Source: Chloroflexota bacterium
GTDB lineage: Bacteria; Chloroflexota; UBA6077; CF-72
Reading direction: 5' to 3'
NCBI GenBank assembly: GCA_019242065.1
Contig: JAFAWJ010000033.1
Location: 1-10,098 of the forward strand
DNA length: 10,098 bases
Of this stretch, positions 1-8,037 are shown piece after piece; position 1 is the first letter of the stretch, and each line of letters starts with the position of its first letter. The translations under genes and the position numbers were made by a program. The notes beneath the pieces are model-generated. The model was not told the origin of the DNA. It saw nothing but the letters and a program-made list of their open reading frames with translations, and did not search any database.

Positions 1-939
1 GGTCGGGCTGCTCGCGCGCCGCTGTGTCGATGGCCGCCGGCCCGGACGCCGCCGTCGAGACGGCGAACCCCCAACCGCCCACCAGGGCGCGTAACGCGTC
101 CCGCACGGCGGGCTCGTCGTCGACGATCAGGATGTGCGGAGTTTCGAGGACCGGCACGTCCATACCCGCGGGCGTATGCGCTCCGGCATTCGCCAGCAGG
201 TTGCCCACCGCTTGCTCCAGGAGTGCGGGATCGAACGAAAACAGCGGCAGCGTGTCGGGAACCTCGAAGGTAATGTGCCGCCCCGTCAACACTGGCATGT
301 GTCGGTCGAGAATGGCCGAGACGACTTCGTCCGGCGCATTTGGCGTGCAGTTCGGCTGGATCCACGCCTCGATGCGACCCAGGGCGAGGGCGTCGCCAAT
401 AAAGTGCTCGAGCCGTTGACTTTCGGCCCCAATATTTGACAATAACTGCCAGCGTGTGCCCCCGGGCGACTGCCGTCCGACTCCTGCAACGCGGCAACGG
501 TGGCGCGAATCGCAATCGACGGCGTGCGCATGTCGTGCGAGACCGCCGTCAGCGCCTCGTCACGCGCCCGCACAGCGGCTTCAGCCTCGGACAGGGCCAC
601 TTCGGTGCGCCGCTGCGCCATGCGCAACTGGGCGTTGAGTGAACCCAGCAAGCCGGCGATGACCGTGAACGTGAGCAGGTCCACAACCGTGCGAGGGTCG
701 GACACTGCCAGTGAGTTCGGCGGCAACTCGAAGAAGTAATCCAGCGCGAGGAAACCGAGCGCGGTCGCGAGCAGTCCAGGGCCACAGGCCCCCGTACCAG
801 GCGGTGACCGCCACCGCCCCCAAGACAGCAGCGGCGGAATGTCGCCACCACCTCCCGCCAGGAGCGATCCGGCCAGCGCACACGCGCTGGTGGCGACTGC
901 GACCACGTAGGGCCACGCCGCCCGAGTGCGGCTCAGCAC
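1..939 (-). pseudogene. Decayed hybrid sensor histidine kinase (DUF4118 sensor, HisKA, receiver), 3' end outside window
   Basis: This is a remnant of a membrane sensor kinase fused to a receiver domain. Four KdpD/DUF4118-like hydrophobic segments can be followed: AWPYVVAVATSACALAG, then AVLGAVAVTAWYGGL, then GPGLLATALGFLALDYFFEL, then LLTFTVIAGLLGSL. A HisKA box with SHDMRTP follows, the phospho-acceptor His codon being at 535-537. Reading this as one protein needs frame changes at about 828-840, at 784 (one extra base splits GGL from GPGLL) and at about 460-478. After the third shift the frame is open to the window edge: a HisKA second helix (ESQRLEHFIGDALALGRIEAW), an N-box-like NLLANAGAHTP (codons near 188-202), and after only about 16 codons a receiver start, HILIVDDEPAVRDALRALV. 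The G1, F and G2 boxes of the HATPase domain are absent, so it could not bind ATP normally. The receiver's phosphorylated Asp would lie beyond position 1. The start is taken as GTG at 939, just before the first membrane segment; an in-frame ATG at 1080 is less natural. Sequencing error could explain single shifts but not the missing domain. Confidence 0.8.
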
Positions 940-971
940 GCGTGTTCGGCGCACGCGTGTTCGGCGCACGC
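937..971. repeat. 15-bp tandem repeat, two full copies plus a third partial copy
   Basis: The unit cacgcgtgttcggcg occurs at 937-951 and again at 952-966, and the first five bases repeat at 967-971. Each full unit begins with the perfect 8-bp palindrome CACGCGTG. The repeat sits exactly at the probable GTG start of the decayed kinase. Read on the minus strand in the kinase frame, it encodes a repeated five-residue Arg-rich unit (VRRTR). It may be simple slippage or a pair of binding sites upstream of the kinase; the sequence does not decide. Confidence 0.85.
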
Positions 972-1189
972 ACTCGAGCCCACCCCGCACATGCCCTGTG
1001 GCCGGCGCTGGCATCCGGACACGTGTTCGAGCTGCGCTTGGCCACCACAACATGCACTTGTACTGCTCAACGACTCCCAATCGACATGAGAATCACGTGA
1101 GCTTTTCGGCTGGCCCGTCGTCAGCACGGTCGTTACTTTTGTAGCGCGTCCGACGCACGTGCTCGCGGCACACGCGATGGCCCTGCGCG

Positions 1190-1195
1190 TATCCT
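1190..1195 (+). promoter_or_regulatory. Possible -10 element (TATCCT) for a leaderless LCP transcript
   Basis: TATCCT ends 7 nt before the ATG of the LCP gene, the spacing expected if transcription starts at or next to the start codon. No purine-rich ribosome binding site is visible before that ATG, and no convincing -35 hexamer lies 16-19 bp upstream. The rest of 972-1202 holds no gene I can support, only two short palindromes (ACACGTGT at 1019-1026 and TCACGTGA at 1093-1100). Confidence 0.3.
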
Positions 1196-1202
1196 GCATA
1201 GC

Positions 1203-2378
1203 ATGCTGCGCGTCCTTGCTCTGGCTATGGGCATCGTGCTCGCCGGAGTAATGGTTCTGTTCGCGCTGGAGCTGTCCGTTCGCATCCTGTTGCCCGAGTG
1301 GTACGCGGTACCCGCGGCCGTGTCGGAGATGACGGGCCAAACCGTGCCCGCCGCACCGCCGCCGGCACCAGAACAGGTCGTACCCCAGACCAACGTACAG
1401 TTCGACCCGACAACGCCTACGCCGGAGGTTGCCGAAAGCACCGCCCCCCAGGTCGACACGTCGACGACGACACTCGCAACACCCGAACCGACCGCAACGG
1501 ATGTTCTGCCGCCGGAAGGTAGCGACCCCGTCGGTCCACTCTTGCCCGATCGACGTTTCAACCTCCTGCTGCTGGGCAGCGATAACGACCTCAAGTTCAC
1601 TGCCGACGCGGTACTGACCCAGTCCATGATCCTGGTCAGCGTCGATCCTCGGACACATGACGTCGCCATGATTTCCATTCCGCGCGACTTCTGGGTTCCG
1701 ATTGCCAACTACGGCTACCAGAAGATCGACGTGGCCTACGAAGTGGGCGGCATCGCGCTGGCGCGTTCGACCGTTGAAAAACTGTTTCAGATCAAGATCG
1801 ACTACTACGCGTGGGTCGGACTGAACGGTCTCGTGCAGGTCATCGACACGCTCGGCGGTGTGGACGTGACAGTCCAGCATCCGATCCTGGACGAGATGTA
1901 CCCCGATGACCTCAATTCGGAGGATCCGTACGCGTTCTTTCGTCTGTATATTCCGGCAGGTCCGCAGCACCTGGACGGCACGACAGCCCTGGAATATGTG
2001 CGCTCCCGACATGGCGACCTCCAGTCGGATTTCGGCCGATCGGCCCGCCAACAGCAGGTGCTGATCGCGATCAAAAATCGTGTGCAGTCAGTCTCGACCG
2101 TGGGTCGCGTCCCCGAGCTGGTCGCGGACATGCAGGGCTCGGTCAAGACCGACCTGCCCCTGCCGGCGCTCCTGCAGCTCGCGGCCCAGGCGCGTTCTGT
2201 CTCGCCGGAGTCCATCCATCAGACGATTCTGTCTGCCCCCGATTTCGCGACACTCGGCTACTCGCCGGATGGAACACAGCAAGTCGTCTTTCCCAACTGG
2301 AGCGCCATCCGCCCCGCGGTCGCGCGCCTCATGAAGCCCACCGCGTCGACCGCATCCGGGCAGCCTTCGGACACGTGA
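1203..2378 (+). CDS. LCP (LytR-CpsA-Psr) family cell-envelope protein
   Basis: LCP proteins transfer undecaprenyl-linked glycopolymers to the cell wall or surface, acting on the outer face of the membrane. This 391-residue protein has one N-terminal membrane helix (about residues 3-30), a Pro/Thr/Ala-rich linker (about 40-115) and then the LCP domain (about 118-295). Visible LCP hallmarks are FNLLLLGSDND (119-129), SMILVSVDP (141-149), the ISIPRD strand with Arg161 and Asp162, QKIDVAYEVGG, LGGVDVTV, and the signature LDGTTALEYVRSRHGD (257-272) followed by DFGRSARQQQ. Arg161, Arg267, Arg269, Arg279 and Arg282 are candidates for binding the pyrophosphate head group. About 95 further residues follow the domain, without an obvious LytR_C module. 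The ATG at 1203 gives a complete anchor; no Shine-Dalgarno is seen. Its stop overlaps the next gene's GTG. LCP membership is secure, but the polymer transferred cannot be read from sequence. Confidence 0.92.
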   Translation: MLRVLALAMGIVLAGVMVLFALELSVRILLPEWYAVPAAVSEMTGQTVPAAPPPAPEQVVPQTNVQFDPTTPTPEVAESTAPQVDTSTTTLATPEPTATDVLPPEGSDPVGPLLPDRRFNLLLLGSDNDLKFTADAVLTQSMILVSVDPRTHDVAMISIPRDFWVPIANYGYQKIDVAYEVGGIALARSTVEKLFQIKIDYYAWVGLNGLVQVIDTLGGVDVTVQHPILDEMYPDDLNSEDPYAFFRLYIPAGPQHLDGTTALEYVRSRHGDLQSDFGRSARQQQVLIAIKNRVQSVSTVGRVPELVADMQGSVKTDLPLPALLQLAAQARSVSPESIHQTILSAPDFATLGYSPDGTQQVVFPNWSAIRPAVARLMKPTASTASGQPSDT

Positions 2379-3559
2379 TCCCGCAGTTCAGAACCATCGC
2401 GCTGGCAGTGTTCATCACCGGCGGACTGCTCAGCGGCACACTCGGGCTGCGCAACCTGTCGTATCTCGTCGACATCGCCCCCGCCGCTGCACCCGCGTCC
2501 GCAACGCCACCTCCACTCGTGCCGGCCACGGCGAAAACGCCAATTCCGGTGGTGTTGCCGGTCGCCGCACCGGCCACCAGTCAGCCACAACCTACCAGCC
2601 GACCCGTCGCCGCCGCGACCGCCACTCCCCAGGCGACGCAAGCCTCGGCGTCCTGGCTGTACGTGATCGACGGCAATATGTGGATGACCGGAGCGCCCGC
2701 GCCGATACAGTTGACCAGCGACAGCGGCATCGGCCAACCGGCTCTCAGCGACGATGGACTGGTCTTTGTGAAGCGCACGAAAAACGCCTCCGACGTGTGG
2801 TTTGCCTCCGGAGATGGACCACCCCGGTCGATCACCAAAGACGCGGTGGCAAGCGTCTCCCAGAACCACTGGGCGACTCAGCCGGTGTCCGTGCCTGGCA
2901 AAGATCGGATGTACGTGCTGGCCGACTTCAACAAATCCAGCACCGGTAATGGCGATCTCGCCATCTGGGAGCTGGGTTTCGGCGCCCAGGCGCCAATCCA
3001 GATTACGCGGCCACCCGAATACGCCGGTGGCGACCAGGACATCGCCGTCGATCCTCAGGATCCGCGGCACATCGTCTTTACTCGCTACAACTATGCGGGA
3101 GCCCAGCTCGAGGAACAGCTGCAGTGGCTCGACGTCCCCACGGCCAACATCGTGCCGCTCACCGATGCGGACCACGCCACCCGTCAGGCCAGCTATTCAC
3201 CGGATGCGAAGGAGATCGCGTTTGTCGAGGGCGGTCCAGCGGTGCAGGAAAACCTGTACGTGGCCGACATCCAGGTAGACAACGGCCATCCGCAATTGGG
3301 GGACCCGCGCCAGGTGGCGACAGGCATGATCGCCAATCCGGTATGGACCGCTGACGGAAATTCTCTCGGCTACCTCGCGCTGACCGACAGCGGATTCCAG
3401 CTGTTCATGGTCGACGTCAACCGCGATGCCGACGGCGACGAAACCTACGGCGAGCCGCGCCAGCTGACGAACGGGCCGAGCCTGGACGCAACGTCGCGGC
3501 CGGTGTATTTGACGCCCGACCAGGTGGACGCCGTCCGCCAGTGGATGGCGCCTCAGTAA
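2375..3559 (+). CDS. Membrane-anchored PD40/TolB-like beta-propeller protein
   Basis: This 394-residue exported protein has an N-terminal signal-anchor helix (about residues 7-25), a low-complexity Pro/Ala/Thr linker (about 34-92) and a repeat domain of TolB/PD40 beta-propeller type (about 93-375). Repeat hallmarks are recurring short strands next to Ser-Pro-Asp or Asp-Gly turns: ALSDDGLVFVKR, YSPDAKEIAFVEG and VWTADGNSLGYLAL, each followed by a strand ending near LYVADI, LFMVDV or DVWFAS. Near residues 347-356 lies an Asp-rich loop, DVNRDADGDE, resembling calcium-binding loops. No catalytic domain is visible, so a binding or scaffolding role outside the membrane is the best inference. The GTG start overlaps the LCP stop by 4 nt (GTGA), with no clear ribosome site of its own, which implies translational coupling and joint action with the LCP protein. 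Its 3' end lies 10 bp from that of the converging membrane-protein gene. Confidence 0.8.
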   Translation: MIPQFRTIALAVFITGGLLSGTLGLRNLSYLVDIAPAAAPASATPPPLVPATAKTPIPVVLPVAAPATSQPQPTSRPVAAATATPQATQASASWLYVIDGNMWMTGAPAPIQLTSDSGIGQPALSDDGLVFVKRTKNASDVWFASGDGPPRSITKDAVASVSQNHWATQPVSVPGKDRMYVLADFNKSSTGNGDLAIWELGFGAQAPIQITRPPEYAGGDQDIAVDPQDPRHIVFTRYNYAGAQLEEQLQWLDVPTANIVPLTDADHATRQASYSPDAKEIAFVEGGPAVQENLYVADIQVDNGHPQLGDPRQVATGMIANPVWTADGNSLGYLALTDSGFQLFMVDVNRDADGDETYGEPRQLTNGPSLDATSRPVYLTPDQVDAVRQWMAPQ

Positions 3560-3569
3560 GAGTTTTTCG

Positions 3570-4247
3570 CTAGGACAGAATGTTGACGGCGCGCGCCGCG
3601 ACAAAAGCCACCGTCAATAGCGATGCGATCGACTGTACGGTCATCAGGAATTTCGCCGAGCGTGTGAGCGGCATGGTGTCGGTCGGGCTGAACGCCGTCG
3701 CGTTGGTGAACGCCACGTACAGGTAGTCGATAAACCGCGGCGCCCAGCCGGCTGGCGCGGCGGCCGGAGTGGTCATCTGCGGAAATAAGAAGTCAGGTTC
3801 GCGGTGGTCCTCCCGGCAGCGCGCGCTCGGACCACCCCGATCCAGCTCCCAATACCACAACGCAAAAACGATCACGTTCGTCAGCCAGATTTGCACGGCG
3901 GCGAACATCAGCGGCGTGCCGGCGGTGGCTCCGCCAGTCAACAGACTTTTGAGCAACAGGACAAGCGAGGCGACGTTGGCCACGGTGACGATGGCAATGG
4001 ACGCGATGGCCGCCATGCGGTGAAAGGTCGTCTCCCGCGCATGGCGCACCGGCACTCCGATCGCCAGCGGCAACAGCATCGCCAGCTCCAGCACGGGAAA
4101 CAGCCACACCGGCCCGAGCGTATAGCGGTCCGGCAACGTGACATACAGCAGCACGGCAGCCAGCACCGCGAGCGAAGCCGGCAACCGCGACTCCGGCTGC
4201 GCCGGATACCCCCACGCATAGCGATCCTGTTCCAGTTCTTTGACCAT
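3570..4247 (-). CDS. Polytopic membrane protein with channel-like C-terminal pair of segments, function unknown
   Basis: With the ATG at 4247 the protein has 225 residues. Four hydrophobic segments (about 24-38, 46-67, 77-102, 111-133) are followed by a polar loop (134-160). The last module is a short hydrophobic stretch, FIDYLYVAFTNATAFSPTD (162-180), then TMPLTRSAKFL and a final helix ending AARAVNILS. This end is laid out like the pore helix, filter and inner helix of two-TM potassium channels, where the filter would read TVGYGD and the next stretch PVTPLGR. Here the filter position reads ATAFSPTD, so potassium selectivity should not be assumed. Similar proteins are usually annotated only as hypothetical or DUF1345-like. 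The gene starts 10 nt after the DppC-type permease stop and has a ribosome site, so it belongs to the transporter transcript. An in-frame ATG at 4307 would lie inside the permease gene and is rejected. The function is unknown; the channel likeness is my inference. Confidence 0.72.
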   Translation of the reverse strand: MVKELEQDRYAWGYPAQPESRLPASLAVLAAVLLYVTLPDRYTLGPVWLFPVLELAMLLPLAIGVPVRHARETTFHRMAAIASIAIVTVANVASLVLLLKSLLTGGATAGTPLMFAAVQIWLTNVIVFALWYWELDRGGPSARCREDHREPDFLFPQMTTPAAAPAGWAPRFIDYLYVAFTNATAFSPTDTMPLTRSAKFLMTVQSIASLLTVAFVAARAVNILS

Positions 4248-4255
4248 GGGACAAA

Positions 4256-4259
4256 TCCT
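4256..4259 (-). promoter_or_regulatory. Ribosome binding site (AGGA) that fixes the start of the small membrane protein
   Basis: On the minus strand AGGA lies 8 nt before the ATG at 4247, overlapping the stop codon of the upstream permease. It favours this start over the in-frame ATG at 4307, which would overlap the permease by 50 bases. Confidence 0.55.
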
Positions 4260-5181
4260 ACCGACTGTACCGAGGATCGAGTGCGTCCCTGAGCCCGTCA
4301 CCAACAAATGAAAAACTCAGCATTGACAGCGCCAACAAAATGGTCGGAAAGAGCGCGAGGTACCAGTACACGCGCACATAGGCCAGCGAGTCGGCGATCA
4401 TCTTGCCCCAGCTCGGCAGCGGATCGTTGATGCCGAAGCCCAGAAAGCTCAGGCCAGCTTCGGTAAAGATCGCCGTCGGCACACCCAGGGTCACCACCAC
4501 GATCAGCGGACCGACCGCGTTCGGCAGCAAATGCCGGTGGGCGATCTGCATTCGCGTGGCGCCCATGGCAGTCGCCGCCAGGACATACTCCTTTTCGCGG
4601 AGCGTCAGGAACTGGGCACGCGTCAAGCGGCAAATCTGAATCCACGACACCAGGCCAATGGCGATGACCACGTTCAGAAAGCCACCGCCGGTCATCTGGT
4701 CCGAGCTGCGCCACACTGAAATCAGAAACAGCGCAAACAGCCAGATCGGCAGCGCGGTGAACACCTCCACCAGCCGCATCACCAGGTAATCGACCCAGCC
4801 GCTGAACGTGCCGGCGAACACCCCCAGCGTCAGCCCGATGGCCAGCGCAATGAACTGCACCGAAAAGCCGACGGCCAGCGACACACGCGCCCCGTAGATC
4901 AGCCGACTGAGAAAGTCGCGGCCGACGGCGTCGGTCCCCAGCCAGTGATGGCTGTTGGGAAATTGGTTCGCTTCCGACAACACCGAGTAGTCGTAGCGCG
5001 CTGGCGAGATCACGTCGGCCAGGATCGCGATCAACACGAACACGCCGACAATCGCCAGCGACACCACGGCAAGCTTGTTCTGGGAGAACCGCCTGACCGC
5101 GTCACCCCACAATGTCGACTGCGGCCGAACCGACGTGCTCGCCGGCGCCGTGGCCAGCGGCTCCGCGGCCGCGACGCTCAT
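4258..5181 (-). CDS. ABC transporter permease, DppC/OppC type
   Basis: This is the second membrane subunit of a peptide/nickel-type ABC importer; with its partner it forms the translocation channel. The protein has 307 residues, normal for the family. A polar N-terminus (1-25) leads to the family lead sequence [29 protein letters not shown]. Next comes the extracytoplasmic [25 protein letters not shown] signature (about 78-102, shortened reading: LGTDAVGRD). The core has five further hydrophobic segments. The cytoplasmic EAA loop that docks with the ATPase is visible as [20 protein letters not shown], followed by LLPN. The C-terminus ends in [11 protein letters not shown], which is typical of DppC. 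The ATG overlaps the stop of the DppB-type gene by 4 nt (ATGA), indicating coupling. The family is certain; the substrate is not readable from permeases. Confidence 0.95.
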   Translation of the reverse strand: MSVAAAEPLATAPASTSVRPQSTLWGDAVRRFSQNKLAVVSLAIVGVFVLIAILADVISPARYDYSVLSEANQFPNSHHWLGTDAVGRDFLSRLIYGARVSLAVGFSVQFIALAIGLTLGVFAGTFSGWVDYLVMRLVEVFTALPIWLFALFLISVWRSSDQMTGGGFLNVVIAIGLVSWIQICRLTRAQFLTLREKEYVLAATAMGATRMQIAHRHLLPNAVGPLIVVVTLGVPTAIFTEAGLSFLGFGINDPLPSWGKMIADSLAYVRVYWYLALFPTILLALSMLSFSFVGDGLRDALDPRYSR

Positions 5182-6125
5182 CGCGATTTCCCGAAGAGTC
5201 TGATGCGCGGATCAACCGCCATGTACAGCAAATCGCTGATGAGATACGTGAAGCTCCACAGCGTTGCCACCAGCAGCACGGTGGCCATGATCATCGGGTA
5301 ATCGCGCACGAAAATGCTGGTCACGAAAAACTTCCCCAGCCCATTTACCCGAAAAATGAGCTCGACGAAAATGGTGCCCGTGATCAGATTCGGAATTTGC
5401 GGCATCAGCACCGTGATCAACGGGATCAGTCCATTTTTCATCGCGTGCCGCATGATGACCATCGGCTCGCGCAGTCCCTTGGCGCGCGCCGTGCGGATGT
5501 ATTCCGACTGCAGCACCTCTACCAGGCTGGCTCGCGTGTAGCGCGCCACCAGGGCCGTCGGGCCCAGCGCCAGGGTGATGGCCGGCATGATCAGCGTGCG
5601 AAAGTCAGGGTCACTTTCCGTCGGCCAGCCACCGGTCGGCAGCCAGCCCAGACCGACCGAAAACAGCAGCAGCAGCCACAGGGCGATGACAAAATTGGGC
5701 ACGGTCAAGCCCAGTGTCGAGGTGAACGTGACTGTGTAGTCGACCCAGGTGTTCTGATTGATGGCCGACAGGATGCCGCTGCTCAGACCGACGGTCGTGG
5801 CGATGATGATCGCCAGGATGCCGAGCTGCATGCTGGTCGGCCAGACGCGGCCGATCAGCTGCGTGACGGTCTCTGTCGGACTCTGGAAGGAGATGCCGAA
5901 ATCACCGTGCAGCGCGTTCCACATGTACAGCAAGTACTGCTTGTAGATCGGCTCGTCCAGGCCGTACTTGTGCAGGATGTTCTCCTTGGCCGCCGGTGGC
6001 AGCGGCGCGTTGGTTTCGTCGAACGGTCCGCCCGGGACCGAGTGCATCAACACGAACACCAGGATCGAGACGGTGATGAACACCATCACGATGCCCAGCA
6101 AACGACCAAGGAGATACAGAAGCAC
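5178..6125 (-). CDS. ABC transporter permease, DppB/OppB type
   Basis: This is the first membrane subunit of the peptide-type importer, 315 residues. It opens with the DppB-like [20 protein letters not shown] and the conserved [14 protein letters not shown]. Next come a periplasm-side segment ([20 protein letters not shown]) and [14 protein letters not shown]. The membrane core follows, then the EAA loop [19 protein letters not shown] with its conserved Ala and Gly, which contacts the ATP-binding subunit. The end shows [17 protein letters not shown] and a terminal [12 protein letters not shown], as in the family. The start is GTG at 6125, chosen because it gives the normal N-terminus. No strong ribosome site precedes it, and the gene begins 13 nt after the binding-protein stop. 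It overlaps the DppC-type gene by 4 nt. Confidence 0.95.
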   Translation of the reverse strand: MLLYLLGRLLGIVMVFITVSILVFVLMHSVPGGPFDETNAPLPPAAKENILHKYGLDEPIYKQYLLYMWNALHGDFGISFQSPTETVTQLIGRVWPTSMQLGILAIIIATTVGLSSGILSAINQNTWVDYTVTFTSTLGLTVPNFVIALWLLLLFSVGLGWLPTGGWPTESDPDFRTLIMPAITLALGPTALVARYTRASLVEVLQSEYIRTARAKGLREPMVIMRHAMKNGLIPLITVLMPQIPNLITGTIFVELIFRVNGLGKFFVTSIFVRDYPMIMATVLLVATLWSFTYLISDLLYMAVDPRIRLFGKSR

Positions 6126-6138
6126 GACTGGTTAGAGG

Positions 6139-7983
6139 CTAGTTGGGTAGCTTGCGTCCAGCAGCATCTTTCGAGATGTACAGCGAGCCGACGAGCGTGC
6201 TCATGTTCGCATACGTCGGCCAGTGCATCGCGGCGATGCCATTCTTGTCGGGCTCGAGCTCCGTCCCCTTCAAATACGGCTTGTACACGTCGGCCACGGT
6301 ACGGTGGTCGACGAACACAGCGCCCACGTCGGACACCAGCAGCTTTTCCGCGTCCTGGAACATCTGCGTGCGTTGGGCAGGATCACCGGTGAACGCCGCA
6401 GCTTGCTTGACGTCGGTGTCGTACTGGGAGTTCATCCAGTTATGGCGACCGCTGCCTAGAAACACGCTGAGCATGTTGTACGGATCCAGGAAGTCGAAGC
6501 CATAGGACACTGCGCCGAACTGGATCTGCGGCGGCTTGGCGTTCATCGCGTCCGTGAAGGTCTTGGTCTCTTTGTTCGAGACGTCGACGTCAATATTCAG
6601 GTTCTGTTTGATCGACGCCGCGATGGCCTGATAGGCGGCCTGATGCGCGGGCGTCTCGTCGCGCAACCACAGCGTCAGATGCGGGAAGCCCTGACCGTTG
6701 GGGTAGCCGGCGTCGGCCAGCAACTGCCTGGCGGTGTCCGGGTCATAGTTCTGGATGTCCTTCAGTCCCTCCGAGTTCGAGGCCGGGAAGCCCGGCATCA
6801 AAAACGAATAGGCAGGAATCGCCTGTGTCGGCTTGAGGATCTGCTTGATGATGTCGTCGCGCGGAATCACGTGGCTGAACGCCTGACGCACCTTCAGGTT
6901 GTTGAACGGCGGATTCTGATAGTCGAAAAACAGGTAGTCGGTGCGGAAGTCGCCGTAATGCGGATGGACTTCCTGGGACAGCGTCGGATCCGCGGCGATC
7001 AGGTCGTTGTCGGCGGGGGTCAGGTTGGCGCCTGCCACATAGTCGATCTCACCCGCCTGATAGGCGGCCAGCATCGCGTTGGTGGCCATCCCGATGGCGA
7101 CGACCTTCTGGATGTACGGCTTGTTGCTCCCCCGGTACTTGGGATTGGCGACCAGGATCACACGGTCACCTTTGCGCCAATCCTGCAGGATGTATGGACC
7201 ATCCGAGACCGAGGTCGCCGGGTCCGAGTTGTACAGCCCGCCGTGGGCCTGGAGGGCCTTCTTCTGGAACGACATGCTGTACAGCAGCATGGCCGGCAAG
7301 TACGGCGCCGGCTGTTGCGTCGTGACCTGGAAGGTGTGCGCGTCGATGGCGGCGACACCCAGCTGATCGACCGGTACTTTGCCAGCCACCACGTCGTCCC
7401 AGTTTTTGATGACACCCCCGTAGAACCACGCGAAGTCCCAGGCGTGTTGTGGGTCGGCGGCGTACTGGAACGTGGCAACGTAGTCGTCGGCCGTGACCGG
7501 CGTGTCGTCGGACCAGATCAGGTTCGGATCGAGATTGAACGTCCAGACCGTATCGTTCTGATCGCCTTTCCACGAGAGGGCGGCGGCGGGGACGATCTCG
7601 AAGTTTTTGTTGATGCGGACCAGTGGCTCGGTGAAGAGGTCGGAGCCATAGCCAGGCGTGCCGCGCTTGTACACCGACTCCATAAAGTCGAAGGTGGTGA
7701 AGTCGAGCGAGTTGTCATAGGCAAAGACCAGGACCTGCTGGTCGGGCGGAGCCGCGTCGGCCGGCAGCGGAGCCTGCGTTGGAGCCGCGGCTTGCGGCGG
7801 AGCGGCCGCCGGCGCGGCGGTTGGCTTGGACGCGATCGCCGAGGTCGGCAGCGCCGCGGGCGGCGCAGTTGTCGCTCCACCAGATGGCGCCGTGGTGGCC
7901 GCGGGTGGCGCGGACGGACCACATGCCGCGAGCCAGAGTGCGGCCGCGGGAAGGAGAACGGTACGCGGACTGAAGTGAAGCAT
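6139..7983 (-). CDS. Solute-binding lipoprotein, family 5 (peptide/nickel-type ABC importer)
   Basis: This is the extracellular receptor of the importer, tethered to the membrane by lipid; 614 residues. The signal peptide ends in a lipobox, WLAAC, making Cys21 the lipidated residue. A long Ala/Pro/Thr linker (22-80) separates it from the SBP_bac_5 domain. Family landmarks in order: [36 protein letters not shown] (the usual 'YEGL' region), [42 protein letters not shown] with [21 protein letters not shown], the [17 protein letters not shown] helix and turn, and [14 protein letters not shown] near the C-terminus. The ligand cannot be deduced; family members bind oligopeptides, dipeptides, nickel chelates, opines or sugars. 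The ATG at 7983 has a strong ribosome site and a good upstream promoter. It is the first gene of the unit with the two permeases. The divergent amidohydrolase hints at peptide or N-acyl-amino-acid substrates, which is inference. Confidence 0.95.
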   Translation of the reverse strand: MLHFSPRTVLLPAAALWLAACGPSAPPAATTAPSGGATTAPPAALPTSAIASKPTAAPAAAPPQAAAPTQAPLPADAAPPDQQVLVFAYDNSLDFTTFDFMESVYKRGTPGYGSDLFTEPLVRINKNFEIVPAAALSWKGDQNDTVWTFNLDPNLIWSDDTPVTADDYVATFQYAADPQHAWDFAWFYGGVIKNWDDVVAGKVPVDQLGVAAIDAHTFQVTTQQPAPYLPAMLLYSMSFQKKALQAHGGLYNSDPATSVSDGPYILQDWRKGDRVILVANPKYRGSNKPYIQKVVAIGMATNAMLAAYQAGEIDYVAGANLTPADNDLIAADPTLSQEVHPHYGDFRTDYLFFDYQNPPFNNLKVRQAFSHVIPRDDIIKQILKPTQAIPAYSFLMPGFPASNSEGLKDIQNYDPDTARQLLADAGYPNGQGFPHLTLWLRDETPAHQAAYQAIAASIKQNLNIDVDVSNKETKTFTDAMNAKPPQIQFGAVSYGFDFLDPYNMLSVFLGSGRHNWMNSQYDTDVKQAAAFTGDPAQRTQMFQDAEKLLVSDVGAVFVDHRTVADVYKPYLKGTELEPDKNGIAAMHWPTYANMSTLVGSLYISKDAAGRKLPN

Positions 7984-7989
7984 ATGTGG

Positions 7990-7996
7990 TCCCCCT
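7990..7996 (-). promoter_or_regulatory. Ribosome binding site of the solute-binding-protein gene
   Basis: AGGGGGA on the minus strand stands 6 nt before the ATG at 7983, a strong purine-rich site that supports this start. Confidence 0.65.
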
Positions 7997-8006
7997 GGTG
8001 GCGCTA

Positions 8007-8035
8007 CTAATACCGCCGCCAGACCAGCGTGTCAA
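8007..8035 (-). promoter_or_regulatory. Sigma-70-type promoter of the transporter operon
   Basis: On the minus strand a perfect -35 hexamer TTGACA (8030-8035) is followed after exactly 17 bp by TATTAG (8007-8012), which matches 4 of 6 consensus -10 bases. Transcription would start near 8000, giving a leader of only about 17 nt that carries the ribosome site. There is therefore no room for a riboswitch. Confidence 0.65.
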
Positions 8036-8037
8036 TT

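Noticed and set aside
933..2051. Minus-strand open frame opposite the LCP gene
   Set aside because: No recognisable domain; the plus-strand LCP motifs are unambiguous.
3563..3567. TTTTT just after the propeller gene, as an intrinsic terminator
   Set aside because: Only very short stems (CTC/GAG, or CGCCA/TGGCG farther upstream) precede it; not enough for a terminator call.
4248..4307. Extended N-terminus for the small membrane protein from the ATG at 4307
   Set aside because: It would overlap the permease gene, and a ribosome site supports the ATG at 4247.
5112..6392. Long plus-strand open frame opposite the permease genes
   Set aside because: His/Gln/Arg-rich antisense shadow of two well-supported permeases.
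7984..8000. Riboswitch or structured leader before the transporter operon
   Set aside because: The promoter places the transcript start about 17 nt from the ATG, leaving no space.
6643..8010. Long plus-strand open frame opposite the solute-binding-protein gene
   Set aside because: Arg/Gly/Val-rich translation without domains, lying wholly antisense to a clear family-5 binding protein; expected in high-GC DNA.
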